DNA of 64,000 bases from Paracoccus onchidii. GTDB lineage: Bacteria > Pseudomonadota > Alphaproteobacteria > Rhodobacterales > Rhodobacteraceae. Under the pieces are notes generated by a model. The model was given only the letters and a program-made list of their open reading frames with translations. It made no database searches and had not been told where the DNA came from. The stretch spans positions 1-64,000 of the forward strand of contig NZ_JAQBIE010000002.1 of assembly GCF_028294535.1 (NCBI RefSeq). Reading direction: 5' to 3'. A program made the position numbers and the translations under genes. This document shows positions 32,663-41,324 of the stretch, one piece after another (position 1 is the first letter of the stretch; each line of letters opens with the position of its first letter).

Positions 32663-33184
32663 ATGAAAAAATGGTTTGCCGCAGGTCTGTTGGTCATGGC
32701 CGCCGGGTATACGATTTATGGATTGAGCACGCTGACACTGGTGTCCGGATCAGGCCGTCCGGCCGCTGGGTTCTTTCCCTTGCTGATCGGGGGATTGATG
32801 GTGATTTCCTGCGCGGTCAATCTGTGGAATGACTGGCGTGAAGAAGCCATGCAAGCCGCCCCGGCGCACAGACGTCAAGCCAACGCAACGACAAAAGCGC
32901 AGGACGATGTCCCCGGCATGGACGCCCAACACATCGGAACCGGTCGTGAATACGGGCGCGATGTCTTGATCGTGTTTCTGTATATTTGTGCCTTTGTCGC
33001 GTTCCTGAAACCGTTGGGCGCCCTGCTGGCAATGGCGGTGTTCATGCTGGCCTATCTGTTCACGTTCAATCGTGCGCATCCGATCAGCAACATCATCTAC
33101 AGCCTGGCCTTGCCGGCATTTCTGTACGGGCTGTTCAAGGTCTTGCTGAATGCATCGCTGCCCATCGGTCCCCTTGGCTTCTGA
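32663..33184 (+). CDS. tctB: TTT transporter small membrane subunit (TctB family)
   Basis: This 173-residue protein has four hydrophobic segments: FAAGLLVMAAGYTIYGLSTL, FFPLLIGGLMVISCAVNLW, VLIVFLYICAFVAFLKPLGA and SLALPAFLYGLFKVLLNASL. The pattern is that of TctB. A hydrophilic stretch of about 40 residues separates helices 2 and 3. GGGAGG precedes the start. It works with TctA next door. Confidence 0.85.
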   Translation: MKKWFAAGLLVMAAGYTIYGLSTLTLVSGSGRPAAGFFPLLIGGLMVISCAVNLWNDWREEAMQAAPAHRRQANATTKAQDDVPGMDAQHIGTGREYGRDVLIVFLYICAFVAFLKPLGALLAMAVFMLAYLFTFNRAHPISNIIYSLALPAFLYGLFKVLLNASLPIGPLGF

Positions 33185-33212
33185 AACCCCCGGCAGATAA
33201 AGGATATTGCAT

Positions 33213-34727
33213 ATGCTTGCTGATATTGCCGCCAATCTTTCGTTGGGGCTAAGCGTCGCCGCCTCGCCCGAAGCGTTCCTGTTTCTTGTCATCGGCGCCT
33301 TCCTTGGGATGATCGTCGGATTGTTTCCCGGCTTTGGTCCGGCGGCAGGCATTGCCGTGCTGATCCCGATGACCTTCGGATTGCAGCCCACAGTCGCCAT
33401 TATCATGCTGGCGGGGATCTATTATGGTTCGATGTATGGCGGCACCATCACGTCGATCCTGATCAATACGCCAGGCGAATCCGCAACCGTGGCATCAACC
33501 ATCGATGGCTATCCGCTGGCGCAAAAAGGAAGGGCGGGCCCCGCATTGGTCATGCAGGCCGTCGCCTCGTTCTTTGGCGGAACGATCGGCGTGATCCTGA
33601 TTACGGCCTTGGCACCGTCACTGGCGAATTTTGCCGCGTCCTTCGGACCGTCAGAGTATTTCCTGATTATTGCCGTCGGCTTGCTGATGCTGACCACGAT
33701 GATGGGTGACAATAAATTCAAGGGCTTCATCTCGGCATTGATCGGCTTCGCCGTCGGCACCGTCGGAGTCGACGTGATGAGCGGTCAACAGAGATTTACC
33801 TTTGGCTCGCCCGAACTGATCGGTGGCGTCTATTTCGTCGCCGTCGCCATCGGGCTGTTCGGAATCGGCGAATTGCTGCATTGCATCTTTAACGGTCAAC
33901 ACCGGCAACCGGCCAAACGGCTGCGGGTCAGTTTCCGCGACAAGGAATTCTGGCCTTCGCGCAAAGACTACCACGAATCCCGCTGGACCTTCTGGCGTGG
34001 TTCGGCGATCGGGTTCATCGCAGGCGTCTTGCCTGGCTCGGGCGCCACACTGGGTTCGATTATCGGCTATTCGGTCGAAAAGAAAATCGCCAAAGATCCC
34101 GAGAATTTCGGCAAGGGCGAGATGCGTGGACTGGTCGCCCCAGAGGCTGCCAACAATGCGGCCTCGGCCGGCGCAATGGTGCCCCTGCTGTCATTGGGCA
34201 TTCCGGGATCCGGCGCGACGGCGGTTCTGCTGGGCGCATTTCTGATGTGGGGTCTGCAACCGGGACCGATGCTGATCGTCAACGACCCCGAATTTGTCTG
34301 GGGACTGATTGCCAGCATGTATCTGGGCAACATGATCCTGATCGCGATGAGCATTTTTGCCATCCCGCTCTTTGTGAAATTCCTGGACATTCCCTATGTC
34401 AATGTCGTTCCCGTCATTGTTCTGCTATGCATCATCGGTGCGTTCGCCATCAATGCCAGCATCGTCGAGACATGGATTCTGGTTGGCAGCGGACTGGTCG
34501 GCTTTGCCATGAAACGCTATGGCTATTCGCCTGCGGCAACGGTGCTGGCGCTGGTTCTGGGCGCCATGGCCGAGGAAACCTTTTTGCAGACCTACATCAT
34601 TTCGCAAGGCAGCATGAACCTTTTCTGGCAACGTCCTGTATCTTTGGTGCTTTCCTTGACTCTGCTGGCGATCATCCTGGTGCCGATCGCCATTGCGCTG
34701 CGAGGCGCGCGCCAAAAGCCGGCCTAA
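33213..34727 (+). CDS. tctA: TTT transporter large membrane subunit (TctA family)
   Basis: This 504-residue polytopic protein contains both TctA repeat signatures: [20 protein letters not shown] and [20 protein letters not shown]. It also has [40 protein letters not shown] and [20 protein letters not shown]. It forms the translocation unit for the acid presented by TctC. The ATG at 33213 with AAAGGA is preferred over the TTG six bases upstream. Confidence 0.9.
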   Translation: MLADIAANLSLGLSVAASPEAFLFLVIGAFLGMIVGLFPGFGPAAGIAVLIPMTFGLQPTVAIIMLAGIYYGSMYGGTITSILINTPGESATVASTIDGYPLAQKGRAGPALVMQAVASFFGGTIGVILITALAPSLANFAASFGPSEYFLIIAVGLLMLTTMMGDNKFKGFISALIGFAVGTVGVDVMSGQQRFTFGSPELIGGVYFVAVAIGLFGIGELLHCIFNGQHRQPAKRLRVSFRDKEFWPSRKDYHESRWTFWRGSAIGFIAGVLPGSGATLGSIIGYSVEKKIAKDPENFGKGEMRGLVAPEAANNAASAGAMVPLLSLGIPGSGATAVLLGAFLMWGLQPGPMLIVNDPEFVWGLIASMYLGNMILIAMSIFAIPLFVKFLDIPYVNVVPVIVLLCIIGAFAINASIVETWILVGSGLVGFAMKRYGYSPAATVLALVLGAMAEETFLQTYIISQGSMNLFWQRPVSLVLSLTLLAIILVPIAIALRGARQKPA

Positions 34728-34811
34728 ACCTGACCCGGCGTGACGCCCGGTTGCGTCGGCGCAAACGGCCAGCCCTGCCAATACGGCCATCACGTCCAAG
34801 CACCGCAACCA

Positions 34812-34838
34812 CCCGCGCCCTGACCTTCAGGGCGCGGG
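34812..34838 (+). terminator. Hairpin between tctA and mgsA
   Basis: A perfect 11-base stem CCCGCGCCCTG / CAGGGCGCGGG with loop ACCTT sits 85 bases after tctA. No T-run follows, so termination may be partial. The rest of the 242-base gap shows nothing else. Confidence 0.5.
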
Positions 34839-34969
34839 CAATGCCATCCATGACCAAACCACCCGCAAGCCGGGCTTGCCAGCCATGTTCCAAACACCCT
34901 ATTCCCGTATCGAACAGTGATGGATTGATCCCACCCGGAACCCGACTGACAACACGCGGACTTATCGAC

Positions 34970-35365
34970 ATGACCCATGACCAAGACGACCCCCGTAAGA
35001 CGATTGCGCTGATTGCACATGATCACAAAAAGGCCGAACTGGCGTCTTGGGTGCAACGCCATGCCGGCACACTTGACCGCCACCGGCTGGTATCGACGGA
35101 AACGACCGGCGGCGTCATTTCCGCGTCTGTATCGCTGGAAAACCTGACCCGGGTCAAAAGCGGCCCTCTTGGTGGTGATCAACAGATTGGCGCAATGATC
35201 GCGTTGAACCAGATCGATCTGCTGGTGTTTTTCACCGACCCGATGACCCCGCATCCGCATGATGTGGATGTCAAGGCGCTGACGCGGCTGGCGATCGTCT
35301 ATGACATTCCAATGGCCTGCAGCGTCGCGACGGCCGATCTGATCATGGCCGCAGGATTTCTGTAA
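34970..35365 (+). CDS. mgsA: Methylglyoxal synthase
   Basis: This 131-residue protein has the complete MgsA set: [40 protein letters not shown] (catalytic Asp), [20 protein letters not shown] (His and Asp) and [18 protein letters not shown]. It converts dihydroxyacetone phosphate to methylglyoxal and phosphate. Dihydroxyacetone phosphate is the product of the OtnC step encoded 7 kb away in the same locus, so it may act as an overflow valve. No strong ribosome site is visible before the ATG. Confidence 0.92.
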   Translation: MTHDQDDPRKTIALIAHDHKKAELASWVQRHAGTLDRHRLVSTETTGGVISASVSLENLTRVKSGPLGGDQQIGAMIALNQIDLLVFFTDPMTPHPHDVDVKALTRLAIVYDIPMACSVATADLIMAAGFL

Positions 35366-35441
35366 TGCGGAAGCTGCGTGAAGAAACCAGGCAACCCTTT
35401 CGCGATCTTGCCCTTTCGCCAACGAGCTGCTGAGCTGAGGC

Positions 35442-36407
35442 ATGGCACGCAATATCAAACTTGATCAGATCGACCCCGAGGAACAATTACTGGTTCGCCT
35501 GGCCTGGGCCTGCGAGATCGAGGGGCTGACCCAGGCAGAAGCCGCCGAGAGGTTCGGGATCACACGCCTTCGCGTCAACAAGGCGCTCAGCGAGGCCAGA
35601 CGCCGCGGCATCCTGCGTGTCAGCGTGGATTCCGTCTTTGCGGCCGCGGCGGGGCTGGAATGGGAAGTCCAGCAGAGATTTCAACTGAAACGCGCGATTA
35701 TCGTGCCCTCGCCCGCGGATTGCGGATCGATCACCGCGTTGGTGGCTGCAGGATTGGGGGCGTATCTGGGCGAATTGCTGCAATCTTCCGAGATGTTGCG
35801 ATTTGGCATGTCTTGGGGAAACACGCTCAATCTTGCAACGCGCTACATGCAGCCCCTGAATCGACCCGATCTCGAAATTGTGTCGATCATGGGGGGCGTG
35901 ACACGGGGGTCGGACGTCAACGGCTATGAGATCACCACCCGGCTTGCCGATCTGTGCAACGCCGAACACAGCTTCTTCACCGCCCCGCTTTTCGCCAACA
36001 GCCCGGAAAGCCGCGATCTGTTCATGCAACAGGATCTCGTTCAGGACATGCTGAAAAAGATCCTGTCCTGCAATGCCATCGCCCTTGCCACGGGAGACCT
36101 GCACAGGTCGCTGCTGGTCCGCGATGCCCTGCCCGACAGTGTCAGCCCCGCGGAACTAGAGGCCTTGGGCGGCGTTGGCGACATTACCGGATATATCCTG
36201 AACGCACAGGGCGACCTTGTCGATCATCCGGTGAACCGTCAGGTGATCGGGTTGTCTTTGGACGACATGGCCACAATCGACAATGTCATTCTGGCAGCGG
36301 GGGGGCTGCACAAGGTTCCGGTCATCAAAGCCGCAATCAAGCGAGGTTTGGTCGGCACGCTGGTGACAGACGAAAACACCGCCAAGGCCCTGTTGTCAAA
36401 GACATAG
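35442..36407 (+). CDS. SorC/DeoR-type sugar-binding transcriptional regulator
   Basis: This 321-residue protein has an N-terminal helix-turn-helix (EGLTQAEAAERFGITRLRVN, KALSEARRRGILRVSV) and the SorC sugar-binding domain (LRFGMSWGNTLNLATRYMQP, VSIMGGVTRGSDVNGYEI, GVGDITGYILNAQGDLVDHP, NVILAAGGLHKVPVIKAAI). The family binds phosphorylated sugar-like effectors. It is the obvious regulator for the otn/TTT locus. A weak GAGG lies close to the ATG. Confidence 0.88.
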   Translation: MARNIKLDQIDPEEQLLVRLAWACEIEGLTQAEAAERFGITRLRVNKALSEARRRGILRVSVDSVFAAAAGLEWEVQQRFQLKRAIIVPSPADCGSITALVAAGLGAYLGELLQSSEMLRFGMSWGNTLNLATRYMQPLNRPDLEIVSIMGGVTRGSDVNGYEITTRLADLCNAEHSFFTAPLFANSPESRDLFMQQDLVQDMLKKILSCNAIALATGDLHRSLLVRDALPDSVSPAELEALGGVGDITGYILNAQGDLVDHPVNRQVIGLSLDDMATIDNVILAAGGLHKVPVIKAAIKRGLVGTLVTDENTAKALLSKT

Positions 36408-36442
36408 GCCCCGGCGGGTCAACCAATTGCCGTGACCGGCGC

Positions 36443-37465
36443 TCAGCTCAGAAGTTCGCGGGCAATGCTGCTGACCGCATCCGGCGTCATATATCCAAGA
36501 AGCCACTCGCGCATGCGTTCCCGCGCCTGTTCCGTTGTCAGGTCGACCGGGGGATTGCTGTCCGTTTTCAGCGGAACCTGCCCCGCAAGGTATTTTTCGT
36601 TGATCTGCCGGATGTCTGCATCGGCATTCTGGCGAATGATCGATTGCAGCTGCGGATCATCAAGCTTCAGCTTGCCATGCTGCATCACTGCTTCGGATTT
36701 TCGCAATTGCTTTACAACCTCGGAGCGCCGTTCGAGGATCTTCTTGTTTACATTGCGAAAGCGGCGGTCAAGGATCTCGTTGAACGAATACATCCACACC
36801 GTCGCGGCGCCCGGCAGGCTTTGATTTACAGGGACTTCCGGGATGTCGAACTCGTCGGTGAACCCGCATATCTTCGACATGACACCAAAGAAATCCTCAA
36901 CCGCGTCACCACCGACCAAGTTCTGACGATTGAAGTTACGCGCGATCAGGGCGTTATGACCCACCGAGGACGTGAACCAGTCAGCGAATTCCAGATGGCG
37001 GAATTTATAGTCGCGCGGCGTCGGTGTCTGGCGCAGGCGCAATCCATGTCGAATGCGCTGATTGATTTCTGACACATACAGATCGACCGGATCACGGAAA
37101 TAGAAAACCCCGGTGATCCTGTCAAAACTCTTCTTGAAACGCTCCAGCAGCTCATCTCGCTGCTTGGCCGCAGGAATGTCTTCACTGGAAACGATCACCG
37201 TATCAAAGCGTTTTTCATGAATTTCAGCCTCGAACTCTTCCCAGCTCTGCTCTGACTGGGTTCGAAGTTGTTCAAGCGAGCCAAATCGCCGCTCCATATT
37301 CGGGGGCAGCCTGCCGTCGTAACGATATCAAAAGCACAGGCTGTGCCCGGTTGTGTTTGTCAGATGCACACCGTGATCGCTCAGACGCTGACGATTTTTT
37401 CGTATTGCCGTCTGAATCGCTGAAGAACCTGTTTTTGAAGGGCCAAGATGAAGGATCAGGTGCAT
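36443..37465 (-). pseudogene. Sulfotransferase-like gene split by an in-frame stop
   Basis: From the ATG at 37465 the frame reads MHLILHLGPSKTGSSAIQTA, a P-loop-like 5'-phosphosulfate-binding motif of sulfotransferases, up to TGHSLCF and a TGA at 37328-37330. The same frame continues YRYDGRLPPNMERRFGSLEQ and on to the stop at 36443. That part includes ITGVFYFRDPVDLYVSEINQ, the 3'-phosphate-binding Arg/Ser region. The whole would be 341 codons with one nonsense codon. No selenocysteine machinery or SECIS-like context is evident. Either a pseudogene or a base-call error. Confidence 0.65.
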
Positions 37466-37735
37466 ACGGTCTCTCGCATTTGTCTCGATTACATAAGGGT
37501 CGGCGGCGGCCATCGCCAAGCTTATAGCGCTTTCTAGTTGCAGAATGGAACAGAGGCACGACCTGCCATTCGGATCACGCAGAGGACGAAAGCCGAACTC
37601 GACGCCCCCGCCGATAGCGATCGGCACAAATTCCCTTTGCGACTAAATCTGCGTCGAGATCCTGCTTGGGCGGAATCGCGAATCTGGTGCAACGCGATTC
37701 TGTATCTGCCCAGTGCCACGCTGCACAAGCCCCAT

Positions 37736-37747
37736 CCCCCCCCCCCC
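37736..37747 (+). repeat. Run of 12 cytosines upstream of the dgcA-like gene
   Basis: The 485-base stretch 37466-37950 has no gene I can support. It contains a C12 homopolymer, then an AT-rich segment (37765-37920) that should hold the promoter for the gene at 37951. Homopolymers of this length are prone to slippage and to sequencing error. Confidence 0.7.
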
Positions 37748-37950
37748 GCATCGCGCCCCGCAATAAAACTGAGTCAGTGGAGATTATTTTTAATATTATC
37801 AATACACTAATATGATCCCCGTTTAGCCGGACAACAGCGACTCCGGGGCTCGGAAAATACAAAATGTTCGTTATTGACAATTAAATATACACTCATGCAC
37901 ATTTATCGCGTTACACGAACTTCATGCCAACGCCACAATGCAGGTTCCGG

Positions 37951-39987
37951 ATGTCGAACGACCCGCTATTGCAGCCCTTCCAACTGAAACATCTGACGCT
38001 GCGCAATCGCATCATGATTACCAGCCACGAACCCGCCTATCCCGAGGACGGGATGCCCAAGGACCGTTATCGCGCCTATCATGTCGAACGGGCCAAGGCA
38101 GGGGTGGCGCTGACGATGACCGCGGGCTCGGCCTCGGTGTCGCGCGACAGTCCGCCGGTTTTCAACAACATCCTGGCCTGGAAGGACGAGGTCGTCGGCT
38201 GGATGAAGAAGATGACCGACGAATGCCACGATCACGGCTGTGCGGTGATGATCCAGCTGACCCATCTGGGTCGGCGCACCCGCTGGGACAAGGCCGACTG
38301 GCTGCCCGTCGTCTCGCCCAGCCATGAACGCGAGGCCGCGCATCGGTCCTTTCCGAAAAAGATCGAGGATTGGGACATTCAGCGCATCATCACCGATTAT
38401 GTCGATGCGGCCGAACGGATGAAGGATGCGGGTCTGGATGGGCTGGAACTGCAGGCCTATGGCCATCTGATGGATCAGTTCTGGTCGCCGCTGACCAATG
38501 AGCTGGACGGTCCTTACGGCGGCGATCTGGACAACCGCCTGCGTTTTACCTTCGATATCCTGCGCGGCATCCGCGAACGCTGTGGCGAGGATTTTCTGCT
38601 GGGCGTGCGCTATACCGGCGATGAATGCCTGCCGGGCGGTTTCGGCGCACAGGACGGCATCGCCATTTCGCAAAAGCTGAAGGCCAGCGGTCTGGTCGAT
38701 TTCCTGAATGTCGTACGCGGTCATATCGACACCGATGCCGGGCTGACCGATGTGATCCCGGTGCAGGGCATGCGCAACGCGCCGCATCTGGAATTCGCAG
38801 GGCAGATCCGCAAGGCGACCGATTTCCCGACCTTCCATGCCGCCAAGATCCCCGATGTACCGACCGCGCGTCACGCCATCGCCAGCGGTCTGGTCGATAT
38901 GGTCGGCATGACCCGCGCGCATCTGGCCGACCCGCATCTGGTCCGCAAGGTGATCGAAAAGCGCGAGGATGATATCCGCCCCTGCGTCGGCGCGAATTAC
39001 TGTCTGGACCGGATCTATCAGGGCGGCATGGCCTTCTGCCTGCACAATGCCGCCACCGGCCGCGAAGAAACGATGCCCCATGCCATCCCGGCCACCGACA
39101 CGCCGCGCCGCGTCACCATCATCGGCGCCGGCCCCGGCGGGATGGAAGCCGCGCGCGTCGCCGCCGAACGTGGCCACAAGGTCACCGTGTTCGAGGCCGC
39201 GGATCAGCCCGGCGGCCAGATCCGCCTGACCGCGCAACAGGAACGGCGGCGCGAGATGATCTCGATCATCGCTTGGCGCTTTGACCAATGCACGAGGCTG
39301 GGCGTCGATTTCCGTTTCAACAGCTTTGCGGACGAGGGCGACGTTCTGGCGACCTCGCCCGATGATGTCATCATCGCGACCGGCGGTCTGCCCCATACCG
39401 AGGTCCTGACCGAGGGCAATGATCTGGTCGTGTCGGCCTGGGACATCCTGTCGGGCGATGTGAAACCCGGCAGCAACGTGCTGATCTATGACGATGCGGG
39501 CGATCACGCCGCGCTGCAGGCCGCCGACATGATCTCGGCCAGCGGGGCCAGGGTCGAGATCGTCACCCCCGATCGCAGCTTTGCGCCCGAAGTGATGGCG
39601 ATGAATCTGGTGCCCTATATGCGCGCCCTGCAACAGCGCGATACGACCTTTACCGTGACCTGGCGTCTGCAGACGGTCCATCGCAGCGGCAATATGCTGA
39701 CCGCCACGCTCGGCAGCGATTATGGCGACGTGACCCGTCAGCGTCAGGTCGATCAGGTCGTCGTCAATCACGGCACCCGCCCGCTGGACGAGCTGTATTT
39801 CGACCTGAAGCCGCAATCCAGCAATCTGGGCGAGGTCGATTACGAGGCGCTGGCCACGGGCGGGTTGCAGCGTGTCAGCACCAATCCCGACGGCGCCTTC
39901 CGCCTGTTCCGGATCGGCGATGCGGTCGCGGCGCGCAATACCCATGCCGCCATCTATGACGCCCTGCGCCTGATGAAGGATATCTGA
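37951..39987 (+). CDS. DgcA-like FMN/FAD oxidoreductase (trimethylamine-dehydrogenase family)
   Basis: This protein has about 678 residues. The N-terminal OYE-like TIM barrel (residues 1-370) reads FQLKHLTLRNRIMITSHEPA, QLTHLGRRTRW, YGGDLDNRLRFTFDILRGIR and RPCVGANYCLDR (Fe-S Cys region partly retained). The C-terminal part has FAD/NAD loops (VTIIGAGPGGMEAARVAAER, DDVIIATGGLPHTE, ending FRIGDAVAARNTHAAIYDAL). Size and architecture match DgcA, the dimethylglycine demethylase, and stachydrine/trimethylamine-type demethylases. It stands 38 bases before a GbcA-like Rieske gene. The ATG at 37951 has GCAGG upstream; an ATG at 37924 is the alternative. Confidence 0.82.
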   Translation: MSNDPLLQPFQLKHLTLRNRIMITSHEPAYPEDGMPKDRYRAYHVERAKAGVALTMTAGSASVSRDSPPVFNNILAWKDEVVGWMKKMTDECHDHGCAVMIQLTHLGRRTRWDKADWLPVVSPSHEREAAHRSFPKKIEDWDIQRIITDYVDAAERMKDAGLDGLELQAYGHLMDQFWSPLTNELDGPYGGDLDNRLRFTFDILRGIRERCGEDFLLGVRYTGDECLPGGFGAQDGIAISQKLKASGLVDFLNVVRGHIDTDAGLTDVIPVQGMRNAPHLEFAGQIRKATDFPTFHAAKIPDVPTARHAIASGLVDMVGMTRAHLADPHLVRKVIEKREDDIRPCVGANYCLDRIYQGGMAFCLHNAATGREETMPHAIPATDTPRRVTIIGAGPGGMEAARVAAERGHKVTVFEAADQPGGQIRLTAQQERRREMISIIAWRFDQCTRLGVDFRFNSFADEGDVLATSPDDVIIATGGLPHTEVLTEGNDLVVSAWDILSGDVKPGSNVLIYDDAGDHAALQAADMISASGARVEIVTPDRSFAPEVMAMNLVPYMRALQQRDTTFTVTWRLQTVHRSGNMLTATLGSDYGDVTRQRQVDQVVVNHGTRPLDELYFDLKPQSSNLGEVDYEALATGGLQRVSTNPDGAFRLFRIGDAVAARNTHAAIYDALRLMKDI

Positions 39988-40025
39988 TCACCGCCCTGCA
40001 ACATCATTCAGGAAGGTCCGCCACC

Positions 40026-41261
40026 ATGATGCCGAATTCCGAACTGCTTTCGCTTCTGGGCAGCCGCCAGCCCTGGCACACGCTGCCCCAGCCCTTCTAT
40101 AACGACCCCGCCCTGTTTCAGGCGGACCTAGCCCATATCTGGTATCGCGATTGGGTCTTTGCGGTCACCTCGGCTGAACTGCCCAAGGTCGGCAGCTATG
40201 TGACCGTTCGCATCGGCGATCATTCCGTGATCGTGGTGCGCGGGTCGGACCGCGTGATCCGTGCGTTTCACAATTCCTGCCGCCACCGGGGCAGCCATGT
40301 CTGCACCGCCGAGCGCGGCACCGCGCCGAAACTGGTCTGTCCCTATCATCAATGGACCTATGATCTGGACGGCAAGCTGTTGTGGGCGCGCGATATGGGC
40401 CCTGATTTCAAGCCGCAGGATCACGGGCTGGGCATGGTGCATTGCCGCGAGGTCGAGGGCATGGTCTATCTGTGCCTTGCCGATGATGCCCCCGATATCG
40501 AGCCTCTGGCCGCCAGCGCGCCGGGTTATATGGGCCCCCATGATCTGTCCAACCTGAAGGTCGCCCATGTCGCCCATAGCGTTGAGCAGGCGAACTGGAA
40601 GCTGGTGATGGAAAACAATCGCGAATGTTACCATTGCAGCAGCAACCACCCCTCGCTGTGCGTGACCTTCCCGGATGATCCGAACCTGTTCGGCTCGGAC
40701 GATGTCAGCGGCTCGAACGCGGGGATGCAGCACATCGCGCGTTGCGAGGCTGCGGGGCTGCCCTCGAAATACCTGCTGGGGCCGGACGGTCAGTGGCGTT
40801 TTGTGCGCATCCCGTTTTTGGGCGATGCGGTCAGCTATACGATGGATGGCAAGCAGGCCGTGAACCGCCGCATCGGCACCCTGCCCTTTGACAATGCCGG
40901 GTCCTGCCTGCTGTACCACTATCCGAACAGCTGGAACCATTTTCTGTCGGATCAGGCCCTGACCTTCCGCATCCTGCCGGTCGGTCCGCAGGAAACCCAT
41001 CTGGTCACCACCTGGCTGGTCCACAAGGACGCGGTCGAGGGCGTGGATTACGATCTGGACCGCCTGACCAAGGTCTGGCTGGCGACCAATGACGAAGACC
41101 GGCGCATCTGCGAACAGAACCAGCGCGGCGTCAACACGCCGGGCTATCGCCCCGGCCCCTACAGCCAGACGCATGAGGGCGGCGTGAACCAGTTCGTCGA
41201 CTGGTATTGCGATACATTGTCCCGCCGCCTGCAGGGTCGGCAGGCCATCGCCGCAGAATAG
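40026..41261 (+). CDS. GbcA-like Rieske non-heme iron oxygenase, large subunit
   Basis: This 411-residue protein has a Rieske centre CRHRGSHVC...CPYHQWTYDL in the N-terminal third. The mononuclear iron site is ENNRECYHCSSNHP, the pattern of glycine-betaine and stachydrine demethylases; NDEDRRICEQNQRG near the end supplies the carboxylate region. It would oxidatively demethylate a quaternary ammonium compound, feeding the DgcA-like enzyme. No partner reductase (GbcB) is encoded nearby, so electrons must come from elsewhere. AGGAAGG precedes the tandem ATGs. Confidence 0.85.
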   Translation: MMPNSELLSLLGSRQPWHTLPQPFYNDPALFQADLAHIWYRDWVFAVTSAELPKVGSYVTVRIGDHSVIVVRGSDRVIRAFHNSCRHRGSHVCTAERGTAPKLVCPYHQWTYDLDGKLLWARDMGPDFKPQDHGLGMVHCREVEGMVYLCLADDAPDIEPLAASAPGYMGPHDLSNLKVAHVAHSVEQANWKLVMENNRECYHCSSNHPSLCVTFPDDPNLFGSDDVSGSNAGMQHIARCEAAGLPSKYLLGPDGQWRFVRIPFLGDAVSYTMDGKQAVNRRIGTLPFDNAGSCLLYHYPNSWNHFLSDQALTFRILPVGPQETHLVTTWLVHKDAVEGVDYDLDRLTKVWLATNDEDRRICEQNQRGVNTPGYRPGPYSQTHEGGVNQFVDWYCDTLSRRLQGRQAIAAE

Positions 41262-41324
41262 AGAACGCATCGCACAAGAAGAAATTCTACAATCAAAAAC
41301 AATCAACAAGGGGGAATATCTATA

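Noticed and set aside
37328-37330. TGA in the sulfotransferase-like gene as a selenocysteine codon
   Set aside because: No Sec-dependent family is known for this fold and no SECIS-like hairpin is evident; nonsense mutation is simpler.
37538-37810. A 90-codon plus-strand frame in the gap before the DgcA-like gene
   Set aside because: No start signal, no motif, and it crosses the C12 tract; left unannotated.
37966-39945. A 659-codon open frame on the minus strand
   Set aside because: It is antisense to the DgcA-like gene, whose plus-strand motifs are complete; the minus reading is His/Gln/Arg-rich without domains, a GC-driven shadow.
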